This document shows, in pieces, positions 17,718-27,680 of a stretch of 64,000 bases of DNA (within the stretch, counting starts at the first letter, position 1; every line of letters begins with the position of its first letter). The translations under genes were made by a program, and so were the position numbers. This stretch comes from Acinetobacter qingfengensis (lineage in GTDB: Bacteria > Pseudomonadota > Gammaproteobacteria > Pseudomonadales > Moraxellaceae): assembly GCF_008693185.1 (NCBI RefSeq), contig NZ_VXKN01000002.1:310001-374000 (forward strand), given 5' to 3'. Under the pieces are notes generated by a model. That model was not told where the DNA came from and searched no databases. It was given only the letters and a program-made list of their open reading frames with translations.

Positions 17718-19346
17718 TTACAGTTGAACAAGTTGCTGAATTTTTTGTACTGCCGCATCAAGTGTTGTAGCATCAATACTGGAATCCGCGAAATTAATTT
17801 GATCAACAATAATTGTCAGGCCTGTTTCACGCAATAAATCTACTTGCTGTGCATCAAGACCAGCTTTTGCCAAAGCAACGATACCATTGTCAAGTAAAGC
17901 ACGTTCCAATTGCTGTGCCTGCTTAAAGATGTCAGCATTGACTGCAAGTACTGCAGGTTTTTGACCTAAACGAGCTGCACGTTCTTCACTACTTACAGCT
18001 TGTGTACTATTAGAAATCTGAGCGGTATCTTCAATCATCGCCGCCCCAACTGTTACATTGCTTAGACGATCAATAAAGATAAATGCACCGGTATGACGAC
18101 TATCTTTATAATTATCAAATACAATTGGACGGTCAAACTCAACAAGAATATCCGCAATTGCATTCAATTCCAGTTGTTCCGCAGCAACTTTTTCCAATGT
18201 ATTGACATCAACACGGTAATTAATATCCGTCACTTTGGCAGGTACACTTTGTACACCAACTTTAACGTTATAAAGCTTACCTTTGACTAAAGGTTGTTCA
18301 TTCATCCAGACAACCGTCGCACGTACTGCACGGGAAACCTGTGGTAATGCGTATGAGTGAACCAGCATATCGCCACGGCTGATATCAATCTCATCATTTA
18401 AAGTCACTGTAACTGCCTGGCCCACAAACGCATGGTTTAGATTACCATCATACGTTACGATCTCTTTAATGGTACTTTTCTTACCGGATGGTAATGCAAC
18501 GACTTCATCACCGACATTCACAGAACCTAATGCAATTGTTCCAGCAAAACCACGAAAATCCAGATTTGGACGATTAACATACTGTATAGGCAAACGGAAA
18601 TCTTTTTTCTTGGTATCGTGATTAATCTGCACACTTTCCAAAATCTGCATTAAAGTTTGACCTTGATGGTCCGATGAAAAATACCATGGTGTATTTTCTG
18701 ACGGATTAACCACATTGTCGCCATTTAAAGCGGAAATTGGAACAAAGCGAATATCAGATGGTGTACGGTCACCCAATTGTTTAACAAAATCAAAATAGTC
18801 TGCCTGAATTTCCTTAAATTTTTGCTCAGAAAATTCCACTAGATCCATTTTATTAATGGCAACGACAATATTACGAATACCCAAAAGCGCAGAAATAAAT
18901 GTATGACGGCGAGTTTGAGTTTGTACACCATAACGTGCATCAATCAAAATAATTGCCAGATCACAAGTTGAGGCACCTGTTGCCATATTACGGGTATATT
19001 GCTCATGTCCCGGTGTATCGGCAATGATGAATTTACGCTTTTCTGTTGAAAAATAACGATACGCAACATCAATGGTAATTCCTTGTTCACGTTCGGCCTG
19101 TAAACCATCGACCAGTAATGCAAGGTCAATCTTCTCGCCTTGAGTCCCTACTTTTTTACTGTCACGCTGTACTGCTTCAAGCTGATCTTCATAGATCATT
19201 TTTGAATCGTGCAATAAGCGGCCAATTAACGTACTCTTACCATCATCGACATTACCGCAAGTCAGGAAACGGAGTAAGTCTTTTTGTTCATGCTGTTTAA
19301 GATACGCCAAAATATCCTGGCTAATCAGCTCGGATTGATGAGACAT
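17718..19346 (-). CDS. cysN: Sulfate adenylyltransferase subunit 1, with degenerate APS-kinase-like tail
   Basis: 542 residues. CysN is the GTPase of ATP sulfurylase, driving APS formation in assimilatory sulfate reduction. G motifs: [18 protein letters not shown] (P-loop), [12 protein letters not shown] and NKMDLV, followed by EF-Tu-like beta-barrel domains. E. coli CysN is about 475 residues and the CysNC fusion about 630. Here roughly 95 residues follow the barrels (from [16 protein letters not shown]). They resemble the start of a CysC domain but have no GxxGxGKS P-loop, so no APS kinase activity is expected from them. It follows cysD by 25 bp. Confidence 0.94.
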   Translation of the reverse strand: MSHQSELISQDILAYLKQHEQKDLLRFLTCGNVDDGKSTLIGRLLHDSKMIYEDQLEAVQRDSKKVGTQGEKIDLALLVDGLQAEREQGITIDVAYRYFSTEKRKFIIADTPGHEQYTRNMATGASTCDLAIILIDARYGVQTQTRRHTFISALLGIRNIVVAINKMDLVEFSEQKFKEIQADYFDFVKQLGDRTPSDIRFVPISALNGDNVVNPSENTPWYFSSDHQGQTLMQILESVQINHDTKKKDFRLPIQYVNRPNLDFRGFAGTIALGSVNVGDEVVALPSGKKSTIKEIVTYDGNLNHAFVGQAVTVTLNDEIDISRGDMLVHSYALPQVSRAVRATVVWMNEQPLVKGKLYNVKVGVQSVPAKVTDINYRVDVNTLEKVAAEQLELNAIADILVEFDRPIVFDNYKDSRHTGAFIFIDRLSNVTVGAAMIEDTAQISNSTQAVSSEERAARLGQKPAVLAVNADIFKQAQQLERALLDNGIVALAKAGLDAQQVDLLRETGLTIIVDQINFADSSIDATTLDAAVQKIQQLVQL

Positions 19347-19371
19347 GCTGCTGCTCCACCTAAATTAGAAA

Positions 19372-20280
19372 CTAAAAATAACCTTCTTGCTTTTTCTTTT
19401 CCATTGACCCGGCTTCATCGTGGTCAATCATACGTCCTTGACGTTCAGAACTTGTCGTTAACAACATTTCCTGAATAATGTCTGGCAAGGTATCTGCTTC
19501 AGATTCTACAGCCCCTGTTAATGGATAACAGCCCAAAGTACGGAAGCGTACCGACTTCATTTCCGGTACTTCTCCCTCTTTTAAGCGGAAACGTTCATCA
19601 TCAACCATAATTAAGGTACCATTACGTTCTACAACAGGTCGTTTGGCAGCATAATATAATGGCACAATTGGAATTTGCTCAAGATAAATGTATTGCCAAA
19701 TATCTAACTCTGTCCAGTTTGATAATGGAAAAACACGAATACTTTCACCCTGATTTACTTTACCATTGTAAATATTCCACAATTCCGGACGCTGATTTTT
19801 AGGATCCCAGCGATGTTTACTGTCACGGAAAGAATATACACGTTCCTTGGCTCTGGATTTTTCTTCATCACGGCGGGCACCACCGAATGCTGCATCAAAT
19901 TTATATTTATCCAGTGCCTGTTTTAGCGCCTGTGTTTTCATGATATCAGTATATTTAGAACTTCCCTGATCGAATGGATTGATATTTTGTGCAACCCCTT
20001 CAAGATTTTTATATTCGATCAATTCCAATCCAAGCTTTTTTACCATTGCATCACGGAAAGTAATCATTTCCTTGAATTTCCAACCGGTATTAACATGCAT
20101 AAGTGGAAATGGAGGTTTAGCCGGATAAAATGCCTTCATGGCTAAATGAAGCATCACTGCTGAATCTTTACCAATAGAATACAGCATTACTGGATTATCG
20201 AATTCAGCTGCGACTTCCCGGATAATTTGAATACTTTCAGCTTCAAGCTGTTTGAGATGGGTTAATCTTTCATCAGACAT
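19372..20280 (-). CDS. cysD: Sulfate adenylyltransferase subunit 2
   Basis: 302 residues, the normal CysD length. It is the ATP-PPi synthetase half of ATP sulfurylase and forms APS with CysN. The PP-loop [20 protein letters not shown] is near residue 50; [21 protein letters not shown] and the C-terminal [15 protein letters not shown] are characteristic. It is first in the cysDN operon; the probable promoter lies in the 600-bp AT-rich region upstream. No CysB site was identified with confidence. Confidence 0.97.
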   Translation of the reverse strand: MSDERLTHLKQLEAESIQIIREVAAEFDNPVMLYSIGKDSAVMLHLAMKAFYPAKPPFPLMHVNTGWKFKEMITFRDAMVKKLGLELIEYKNLEGVAQNINPFDQGSSKYTDIMKTQALKQALDKYKFDAAFGGARRDEEKSRAKERVYSFRDSKHRWDPKNQRPELWNIYNGKVNQGESIRVFPLSNWTELDIWQYIYLEQIPIVPLYYAAKRPVVERNGTLIMVDDERFRLKEGEVPEMKSVRFRTLGCYPLTGAVESEADTLPDIIQEMLLTTSSERQGRMIDHDEAGSMEKKKQEGYF

Positions 20281-20892
20281 TGCAGACCCTGGCTATAACG
20301 ATGGTAAATTTCAGCTCAGCATTCTAACATAGAATGAAGTAACTTTTTGATAACTAGATCAATCTGATTTTTAGAAATCTAAATACAGATTAAGTTTTAT
20401 GAAATATTTAGATATATTAATAAACTAGTATTCTTATAATTTTTTATCATTAGCTTATGAAAAATATGACTATTGATGCACCTGATTAACAATAATTTAA
20501 GATTTGGACACTTCTATTTACTTTTTTTGCTTTATAATCGAGATGAATATTGTGTTATTTTCAGCAAAATTTAGCTTAAAATTCCCCTAACCTGTCTATA
20601 AAATATAGTTTTACAAACAAAAATACTTATCACAACATTTGTTTTCATACTTTTTCCATAAAATTGTATTGATAATTATTTACAAATATCTTTATAAATC
20701 TATTGTACTAATTCTCATAATAATGTATTTTAAATATACCTTTTAATAATTCACAAATGAAAGGTTTGGCTTACAAAATTTATATTACTGATTTTAAATT
20801 ATTTTATTATTACAATTAAGGCAAATCAGTTAAAAAAATCCAGTTCGCCAAAATATAATTTTATTCTTCATTCCATATCGGAGTATCTCAAT
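20281..20892. other. AT-rich intergenic region between divergent cysD and the PAS gene
   Basis: About 610 bp with no recognisable gene, RNA or repeat array. It must hold promoters for both flanking genes; no clear operator is seen. Confidence 0.5.
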
Positions 20893-21324
20893 ATGACACA
20901 ACAGCAAATTCCTACAGATGATGTTTTACTTAATGCAGTCCAAAATACTTTGGTGATTTCTACTACCGATTTACAAGGGGTGATTACTTATGCCAATGAA
21001 CTATTTTCAACATTAACCGGATATAGCAACGAAGAATTGGTCGGTCAACCGCATAACATCGTTCGCCACCCTTCTGTACCAAAAGAAGTATATAAAGATT
21101 TATGGGATACCATTCAAGCCGGTAAAATCTGGACAGGTATTGTTCCCAATGTTGGTAAAGGCGGTGTGGTATATGTTGTTGATACCACGGTTCAGCCTTT
21201 ATTTGACGATCAAGGTGAGATTACCGGTTATATCAGTGTTCGCCGTGTTGTAAATGATTTATTTAATAATTATGAAGCCATTGAACAGGCAAAAGAAGTA
21301 TTTGACGACTACTACGACAAATAA
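20893..21324 (+). CDS. Stand-alone PAS domain protein, Aer-like
   Basis: 143 residues that are essentially one PAS domain. YANELFSTLTGYSNEELVGQ followed by PHNIVRHPSVPKEVYKDLW and GKIWTGIVPN is the signature of the Aer aerotaxis PAS, which binds FAD and senses redox state. There is no HAMP, methyl-accepting, kinase or cyclase output domain, so it must work through a partner or be a simple flavoprotein. The next gene, 139 bp downstream on the same strand, is a flavin reductase, a suggestive neighbour. Confidence 0.85.
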   Translation: MTQQQIPTDDVLLNAVQNTLVISTTDLQGVITYANELFSTLTGYSNEELVGQPHNIVRHPSVPKEVYKDLWDTIQAGKIWTGIVPNVGKGGVVYVVDTTVQPLFDDQGEITGYISVRRVVNDLFNNYEAIEQAKEVFDDYYDK

Positions 21325-21463
21325 TAAGCCATTGCTTAAAAACTATTGGGCAGCAAATCTTATTGATCTCTGCTCAATTTATTTTCAATATTTGATTTGA
21401 TATAAATTTCGCCAAAAACATCGCTAATACGTTTAATATTTTCAGGATCAATCCAGAGATATC

Positions 21464-23023
21464 ATGAGTAATCCAATTTATAGTATTTTTATCGCTTATG
21501 GTTCCGAGTCGGGTCATGCCGAGTCACTGGCTTATCAACTCTATCAACAGGATTTTTTACAGTCTTATGATCTTTCTATTGCAACTTTAAACGACATAGA
21601 CATTGCAAATATTCATCAAAATAGCTTGTTAATCATCATTACAAGCACTTTTGGTGATGGTGAAGCACCAGAAAATGCAGAGGATTTTCTGAATAAACTA
21701 GAATTATTTGATCGTCTGCCCTTTCGTTACAGTATTTTTGCTTTGGGCGATGCCAGTTATGATCATTTTTGTGGTTATGGTAAACAGCTTGATCAAATCT
21801 TTCAAGAAAAACAGGCACAAACTCTCATTCAGCGTGTTGATGCGGATTTAAATTTTCAGGATATTTTTAATCAATGGCAACCATTGTTGCAGCAAAGTTT
21901 ATCCAATCTTCCCAGCGAACCGGTACAGCATAATTTATCAATTCAAGTGTATAACGAAAACTCAACCTATACCGCCAAAGTATTAGAGATCAAACATCTG
22001 GCGCAATCCGAGCCTGCGGTATTTCATCTGACACTCGATTTACAAAACAGTGGGATACGTTATCAGGCAGGCGATTTATTATATGTCAATGTCGATAATC
22101 CCGATGATTTATTGGCCCTGTATGCACAATGGTTTAATGATGCTCAAGCAACTGTTGTACTTAAAAATAAAGAGCTTCGAGTTCTCAACAAAAATGTATT
22201 ACGTGCAATTGCCAAACTTTGCCAACACGAACATTTAAAAGAATTACTCAAAATTTCAAATAAAAAAGCTTTGGAAGAATATTTATATGTGCATGATTTA
22301 CTTGATGTATTACAGGATTTTGATACAGAAAAACATATTCAATTGAATGAACTGGTGGAAATTTTGGCAAATCGAACAGCTCGTGCCTATTCCATTAGTT
22401 CTTGTGGAAAAACCCATACTGAGGCTGTAGATTTGTGCATACGCCAAGTTGGCTATCATCATCAGCAACGTGATTATCAAGGGATCACCAGTTGCTATCT
22501 TGCCAATTTAAAACCGGATAATCAGGTTTCGGTATTTGTGCGCTCCAATCCAAATTTTCATTTACCAGAAAACATCAATGCACCTATTATCATGATTGGT
22601 GCAGGTACAGGCATTGCTCCATTTATCGGTTTTTTACAATTTATTGAACAATATACGCCATCGACCAACAGTTATTTATTCTTTGGCGAACGCTATCGTC
22701 AGCATGATTTTTTATATGAAACCGAGTTAAATCAATATCTGGCAGCAAATGTACTGAATGGCTTATTCACAGCCTTTTCACGAGATCAAACTGAAAAATA
22801 TTATGTTCAAGATGCACTTCTGGATCAGGCAGAACTGGTTTGGCAATTGCTGGAACAAGGTGCGTATATTTATGTCTGTGGTAGCAAAAACATGGGGAAA
22901 GCTGTAGATGAGAGCCTGATTTATATTGCCGAACATATAGGTCAACAAACCTATGTAGATGCCTTTAATAATATTATTGCCAATCTGGTGAGTCAGGGAC
23001 GTTTGTTGAAAGATTTATATTAA
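21464..23023 (+). CDS. CysJ-like NADPH-dependent diflavin reductase (sulfite reductase flavoprotein)
   Basis: 519 residues with the diflavin layout: FMN-binding flavodoxin domain (IFIAYGSESGHAESLAYQ, TSTFGDGEAPENAEDFL, residues 1-150), FAD domain (RAYSISSC) and NADPH domain (GAGTGIAPFIGFLQ, FFGERYRQHDFLYE, YIYVCGSKNMG). CysJ passes electrons from NADPH to the CysI hemoprotein in sulfite reduction. The protein is shorter than E. coli CysJ (599) and cysI is absent here. Proximity to cysDN supports a sulfite-reductase role, but another diflavin reductase role is possible. Confidence 0.85.
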   Translation: MSNPIYSIFIAYGSESGHAESLAYQLYQQDFLQSYDLSIATLNDIDIANIHQNSLLIIITSTFGDGEAPENAEDFLNKLELFDRLPFRYSIFALGDASYDHFCGYGKQLDQIFQEKQAQTLIQRVDADLNFQDIFNQWQPLLQQSLSNLPSEPVQHNLSIQVYNENSTYTAKVLEIKHLAQSEPAVFHLTLDLQNSGIRYQAGDLLYVNVDNPDDLLALYAQWFNDAQATVVLKNKELRVLNKNVLRAIAKLCQHEHLKELLKISNKKALEEYLYVHDLLDVLQDFDTEKHIQLNELVEILANRTARAYSISSCGKTHTEAVDLCIRQVGYHHQQRDYQGITSCYLANLKPDNQVSVFVRSNPNFHLPENINAPIIMIGAGTGIAPFIGFLQFIEQYTPSTNSYLFFGERYRQHDFLYETELNQYLAANVLNGLFTAFSRDQTEKYYVQDALLDQAELVWQLLEQGAYIYVCGSKNMGKAVDESLIYIAEHIGQQTYVDAFNNIIANLVSQGRLLKDLY

Positions 23024-23089
23024 ATTTTACCCACTTAATCCATGAAATAATGTATCGCTGATCATTTTATCCAATCAAAAGGTTAAATC

Positions 23090-23563
23090 ATGAAACAACA
23101 TCTATATCGATCAAAAATTGAATGGACAGGAAATAGTGGGTTAGGAACTAAAAATTATACAAGTTATCAAAGAAGCCATAATATTATTATCGCAAATAAA
23201 CCCATAATTCAAGGTTCTTCTGATCCTGCTTTTCGAGGAGACAATACCAAACACAATCCAGAAGATCTTTTTCTCTCATCAATCTCTTTTTGTCATATGC
23301 TGTGGTATTTACATTTTTGTTCAATCAATCATATTATCGTGGAGGAATATACAGATATTGCCGAAGGCATTATGTTGGAAGAAAATGATGGCAAAGGATA
23401 CTTTAAAGAAATAATACTTCATCCAAATGTAATCGTTAAAACTGAAGAAATGATTAAATTAGCAAATGAACTACATGAAAAAGCAAATGAATATTGTTTT
23501 ATAGCAAACTCATTAAACGTTCCTGTAAAACATCTTTCAAAAACTACTGTAAAAAACCATTAA
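23090..23563 (+). CDS. OsmC/Ohr family protein
   Basis: 157 residues. OsmC proteins reduce organic hydroperoxides with two cysteines, one in the central helix and one later. Here NPEDLFLSSISFCHMLWYLHFC supplies the first and ANEYCFIANSL the second, with the family's closing VPVKH. It starts 66 bp after the flavin reductase and may be cotranscribed. The sequence is more AT-rich and lysine/asparagine-rich than its neighbours. Confidence 0.85.
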   Translation: MKQHLYRSKIEWTGNSGLGTKNYTSYQRSHNIIIANKPIIQGSSDPAFRGDNTKHNPEDLFLSSISFCHMLWYLHFCSINHIIVEEYTDIAEGIMLEENDGKGYFKEIILHPNVIVKTEEMIKLANELHEKANEYCFIANSLNVPVKHLSKTTVKNH

Positions 23564-24038
23564 TTTAAATAAATTATATATTTTCAAAAGGATAGTAATA
23601 ACAGTATTGAATAAATATAGTTTTATGATGATTTAATATGACAATATAAAAACTTGGCTTATACGATTTTTCTAAAAAATACCGCATCATTATAGATTGC
23701 GGTACGCTGAAAAATTCTGTTTTAATTATTGTTAATTTTTATTCATTACATAAAAATGTGGTTTCAATAATAATATTTAAATCACATTTTACAGTAATAG
23801 AGATAAGCTAAAATAACGATTTCGATACTCACTTGATCCCGCTTCATTTTACATTTATTTAAATTCATCTGAAGTGTTAATAATCAAACAAAATTTATCT
23901 TGAATAAATCTCATTATTTTTATGATAAAATGATTTAATTTCATGTAAAATAATTTTTGAATTAAATGTCATCTAATATTGACAACTTACATTAATCTAT
24001 TCAAATCCCTGTATTTTTCTATTCCAGAGTTTATTGAT
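23564..24038. promoter_or_regulatory. metR upstream region with two MetR-box-like sites
   Basis: No gene is seen in about 475 bp. Near its end lie TGAATAAATCTCA (23901-23913) and TGATTTAATTTCA (23931-23943), each matching seven of the eight fixed bases of the MetR box TGAAN5TTCA, and exactly 30 bp apart. MetR autoregulates in E. coli, so these are plausible sites; chance matches are possible in AT-rich DNA. Confidence 0.35.
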
Positions 24039-24959
24039 ATGCTAGAACTTCGCCATTTACGGACTTTACAGGCATTACGTGAACATGGGTCACTGGTTGC
24101 TGCCGCAACAGATCTTAATTTGACACCATCGGCAATTTCTCATCAACTCAAGGAACTTGAGCATTGGTATGATGTAGAAATTGTTAATCGCCGCTCTCGC
24201 CCATTACAATTTTCCAATGTCGGTTTACGCTTGCTCAAACTGGCCGATGACGTTTTACCGCAAGTACAATTAGCACAATCTGATATCGTACGCTTGGTAC
24301 ATGGTCAGACTGGACGGATTATTTTCTCTTCTGAATGTCATAGCTGCTTTGACTGGCTGATGCCACTGCTCAATCAATATCGTCAACAGTATCCAGATGT
24401 TGATCTGGATTTTGCTTCTGGGTTTGAAGTTAATCCACATGAATTGCTACAAAATGCTGAATTTGATCTACTGATCACTGCCGATCCAATCGTATTAAAA
24501 GGTATTGAATACTTTCCGATTTTTGAATACGAATCTCGTTTGGTACTGTCCAATACACATGCTCTAGTTCGTGATGCAGATTTAAGTGTGGAAAAATTGG
24601 CAGAAGAAATCCTGATTACTTACCCAGTAGATAAACACCGCCTAGACATCATGGCGCATGTATTTCTACCAGCCAATATTCAACCTAAAGCGATTCGCAC
24701 TACTGATTTGACACAAATGCTGATTCAACTGGTTGCTAGCGGACGAGGCATTGCAGCATTACCTGATTGGGTGGTTAATGAATATGAACAAAAAGGTTGG
24801 GTCACCAGTCGCCGTTTGAGTTTTATTTCTCCTCAAGGACTAAGACGTACCCTTTACGCAGGCTTTAGAACTGAAGAAAAATCCAGAGATTATTTTGATG
24901 GCTTTCTCAAACAATTACAGAAATTTTCCAATAAACGTCAGGCTTATTACGCTGAATAA
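24039..24959 (+). CDS. metR: LysR-type regulator MetR
   Basis: 306 residues from ATG 24039; the frame also extends to a TTG at 23979, but MetR proteins begin close to MLELRHLRTLQALREHGSL, so the ATG is preferred. The N-terminal winged helix-turn-helix (SAISHQLKELEHWYDVEIVNRR) is followed by an effector domain with the MetR hallmarks SSECHSCFDWLMP, LLITADPI and GRGIAALPDWVV. MetR activates methionine synthesis genes such as metE and metH with homocysteine as coregulator. It is monocistronic with a strong terminator. Confidence 0.92.
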   Translation: MLELRHLRTLQALREHGSLVAAATDLNLTPSAISHQLKELEHWYDVEIVNRRSRPLQFSNVGLRLLKLADDVLPQVQLAQSDIVRLVHGQTGRIIFSSECHSCFDWLMPLLNQYRQQYPDVDLDFASGFEVNPHELLQNAEFDLLITADPIVLKGIEYFPIFEYESRLVLSNTHALVRDADLSVEKLAEEILITYPVDKHRLDIMAHVFLPANIQPKAIRTTDLTQMLIQLVASGRGIAALPDWVVNEYEQKGWVTSRRLSFISPQGLRRTLYAGFRTEEKSRDYFDGFLKQLQKFSNKRQAYYAE

Positions 24960-24990
24960 ATTTTATATTCATGATCAGATACATACAAAG

Positions 24991-25018
24991 AAGCTCGCCA
25001 TTTTGACGAGCTTTTTTA
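24991..25018 (+). terminator. Terminator between convergent metR and Fe-alcohol dehydrogenase
   Basis: AAGCTCG and CGAGCTT with a 9-base loop, followed by TTTTT on the plus strand; it may also serve the opposing gene. Confidence 0.85.
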
Positions 25019-25035
25019 TATTATAAAATTATTAA

Positions 25036-26208
25036 TTACATTGCTTTAGCAAAAATTTCAACAACCTGTGCGTGATTAGCTTTACGTGGATTAGTCAACA
25101 TACAAGCATCTTTTTGTGCATTGGTTGCCATGATATCAAAATCTTCTGTTTTTACACCTAAGATGTTTAAACCAGTTGGAATACTAATTGATTCAGATAA
25201 TTCTCGAATTGCAGCAATCGCAGCCTGTGCAGCTTGTGTTGTCGTCAATTTTGAGGTATCTACACCCATAAATTCTGCAATATCAGCATAACGCTCAGGA
25301 CAAGCAATCAAGTTAAATTCACATACATGTGGTAATAAAATCGCATTACAGATGCCATGTGGTAAATTATAAAAACCACCCAATTGGTGTGCCATAGCAT
25401 GTACATAGCCTAGTGATGCATTATTAAATGCCATACCTGCAAGATACTGGGCATAGCTCATCGCCTCACGTGCCTCAATATTTTCACCATTGGCAACTGC
25501 CTGACGTAACCATTGCTGGATCATACGAATGGCTTTTTCTGCACAAGCATCAGTAATCGGATTCGCTGCTGTCGATACATACGCTTCAACAGCATGTGTT
25601 AAAGCATCCATTCCTGTTGCAGCAGTAAGACCAGCAGGTTTTGCAACCATCAATCTTGGATCATCAATGGCAATGAGTGGTGTACAACGCCAGTCTACAA
25701 TAGCCATTTTTACATGTGTTTCTGTATTGGTAATAATACAAAAACGTGTCATTTCTGATGCTGTACCCGCGGTAGTATTTACAGCAATTAACGGCGTCAT
25801 TGGTTTGGTACTTTTATCAATACCTTCATAATCACTAATATGTCCACCACCAGCCGTAACTAGACCGATCCCTTTACCACAATCGTGTGCAGAACCACCG
25901 CCAAGTGAAACAATAAAGTCACAACCATTATCCTGATATTCTTTTACACCATTATGTACGTTAAGATCAGTTGGGTTAGGCTCTGCTCCCGGATAAATAT
26001 GGCTTTGAACATCTTCCTGTGCTAAGTATCCTGCGATTAAATCTGCTACACCTGCCTTAAATAAACCTTGGTCGGTTACGATCAATGCTTTCTTAGCACC
26101 CAAATTTTTTGCCTTGATGCCAATTTCTTTGGAACAACCTGGGCCAAATAATGATACGCATGGGATGTAAAAGCCGTTTGTTTGATCTGCGATTTGCTTG
26201 TAAGCCAT
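25036..26208 (-). CDS. Iron-containing (class III) alcohol dehydrogenase
   Basis: 390 residues. NAD-dependent alcohol dehydrogenase of the AdhB/YiaY/DhaT group. The NAD-binding GGGSAHDCGKGI and the metal site in the two signatures (GMDALTHAVEAYVS and HAMAHQLGGFYNLPHG) supply the usual Asp/His/His/His ligands. The substrate (ethanol, 1,3-propanediol or threonine-like) cannot be fixed from sequence. It is followed by a second, zinc-type alcohol dehydrogenase on the same strand 250 bp upstream, which has its own terminator, so they are probably separate transcripts. Confidence 0.93.
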   Translation of the reverse strand: MAYKQIADQTNGFYIPCVSLFGPGCSKEIGIKAKNLGAKKALIVTDQGLFKAGVADLIAGYLAQEDVQSHIYPGAEPNPTDLNVHNGVKEYQDNGCDFIVSLGGGSAHDCGKGIGLVTAGGGHISDYEGIDKSTKPMTPLIAVNTTAGTASEMTRFCIITNTETHVKMAIVDWRCTPLIAIDDPRLMVAKPAGLTAATGMDALTHAVEAYVSTAANPITDACAEKAIRMIQQWLRQAVANGENIEAREAMSYAQYLAGMAFNNASLGYVHAMAHQLGGFYNLPHGICNAILLPHVCEFNLIACPERYADIAEFMGVDTSKLTTTQAAQAAIAAIRELSESISIPTGLNILGVKTEDFDIMATNAQKDACMLTNPRKANHAQVVEIFAKAM

Positions 26209-26297
26209 ATAAAATCCTTATTATTTATCTCAAATATAAGTCTATGAAAGATTTCGGAAATGATGCTATTGGATTTTATTTTTTTAACCTACCTACC

Positions 26298-26322
26298 AAA
26301 TACCTACAAAAAATAGGTATTT
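26298..26322. promoter_or_regulatory. Inverted repeat upstream of the Fe-alcohol dehydrogenase
   Basis: AAATACCTA and its perfect complement with a 7-base loop, 90 bp before the start codon, beside AACCTACCT (26286-26294), a 9-mer also found upstream of adhP. A possible operator. Confidence 0.35.
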
Positions 26323-26397
26323 ATTCTCATTATCATTTATTCTTTTTTTAGTTGTTAATATTTTTATCATTTTTTTATTTTAAAATTGACTTTATAA

Positions 26398-26427
26398 AAC
26401 CATCACATGCCTTGGCACATAATGGTT
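26398..26427 (-). terminator. Terminator of adhP
   Basis: On the minus strand AACCATTATGTGCC and GGCATGTGATGGTT pair over nearly their full length (with G-U pairs), followed by TTTATAAAG, 34 bp past the adhP stop. Confidence 0.7.
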
Positions 26428-26460
26428 TTAAAATATTTCGTACACAATGGTAAATTGTGT

Positions 26461-27492
26461 TTATTTTCTTAGATCAATCACAATACGACCATCGATTTTG
26501 CCATGTTCCATACGTTCAAAAATATCATTAATATTCTCTAATGGCTCAACATTAATATGCGCTTTCACTTTACCACGTGCAGCAATATCAAGTGCTTCTT
26601 TTAGGTCTAGACGAGTACCGACAATAGAACCACGAACAGTAATACCGTCAAGTACCATATCAAAAATAGAAAGATCGAATTTACCCGGTGGTAAGCCATT
26701 CAATACCATTGTGCCACCACGGCGAATAATTTTTACTGCTTGTTCAAAAGCTTTTGGAGAAACTGCTGTCACCAAAACACCATGACATCCATCACCTGTA
26801 GCTTTATAAACTTCGGCTTGAACATCATCAACTTTTAGTGCATTAATACCAACATCAGCACCTAATTCTTTTGCCAGATTAAGTTTTGAGTCATCTACAT
26901 CTATTGCAACAACATTGAAGCCCATGGTTTTAGCGTATTGCACAGCAACATGACCTAAACCACCAATACCAGAGATGGCAACCCAATCCCCTGTTTTGGC
27001 TTCAGTCATTTTTAAGCCTTTATACACAGTTACACCGGCACAAAGGATTGGTGCAATTTCAAGTAAATCTACACCTTCTGGAATAACACCGACATATTCA
27101 CCATCTGCAAGACAATACTCAGCAAAGCTACCATTGACAGAATAGCCTGAATTTTGTTGTTCCTTACATAAAGTTTCCCAGCCTGCATAACAATGGTCAC
27201 AATGACCACAAGCTGAATATAACCATGGAATACCTACCAGATCACCAATCTTAAGATGAGTAATACCCTCACCAATTTCGACCACCTCGCCCACGCCTTC
27301 ATGGCCTGGAATAAATGGTACAGTTGGTTGAATTGGCCAGTCACCATGCATTGCATGTAAATCTGTATGGCAAACACCAGTAGCAATTACTTTGACAAGT
27401 ACTTTACCTGCACTTACCTTTGGAATTTCTACTTCTTTGATTTCAAGAGGTTGATTAAATGCTGTTACTACAGCGGCTTTCATCGTTCCCAT
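26461..27492 (-). CDS. adhP: Zinc-dependent alcohol dehydrogenase AdhP
   Basis: 343 residues, class I medium-chain dehydrogenase. Catalytic zinc site: [14 protein letters not shown] and PGHEGVG; structural zinc: [15 protein letters not shown]. The NAD-binding Rossmann motif is [14 protein letters not shown]. It interconverts primary alcohols and aldehydes. The first ATG (27492) has GGAG 8 bases upstream and is preferred over an internal ATG three codons later. An AGGTAGGTT motif lies about 80 bp upstream (27574-27582). Confidence 0.94.
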   Translation of the reverse strand: MGTMKAAVVTAFNQPLEIKEVEIPKVSAGKVLVKVIATGVCHTDLHAMHGDWPIQPTVPFIPGHEGVGEVVEIGEGITHLKIGDLVGIPWLYSACGHCDHCYAGWETLCKEQQNSGYSVNGSFAEYCLADGEYVGVIPEGVDLLEIAPILCAGVTVYKGLKMTEAKTGDWVAISGIGGLGHVAVQYAKTMGFNVVAIDVDDSKLNLAKELGADVGINALKVDDVQAEVYKATGDGCHGVLVTAVSPKAFEQAVKIIRRGGTMVLNGLPPGKFDLSIFDMVLDGITVRGSIVGTRLDLKEALDIAARGKVKAHINVEPLENINDIFERMEHGKIDGRIVIDLRK

Positions 27493-27680
27493 TTTTAATT
27501 CTCCACATCCTTTATATCATCCTTTACCAAATGAGAATTTTACTCATTTGATAAAATAAAATTAACATAACCAAGGTAGGTTATTGGTATGTCTATAAAC
27601 TTATGATTTAAAATTATTTTCTAAATTCCCTTATTTGTTTACCCTATTATATTTACCGACTTTCACAAATCTTGACAAGA

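Noticed and set aside
23860..23875. TTCATCTGAA upstream of metR as a MetR site
   Set aside because: The half-sites are in the wrong order and spacing for TGAAN5TTCA.
23979..24038. TTG start extending metR by 20 codons
   Set aside because: MetR proteins begin at MLELRHLRTL; the ATG at 24039 fits.
26327..26342. Fur box upstream of the iron alcohol dehydrogenase
   Set aside because: One half-site resembles TGATAAT but the other half does not fit; too weak.
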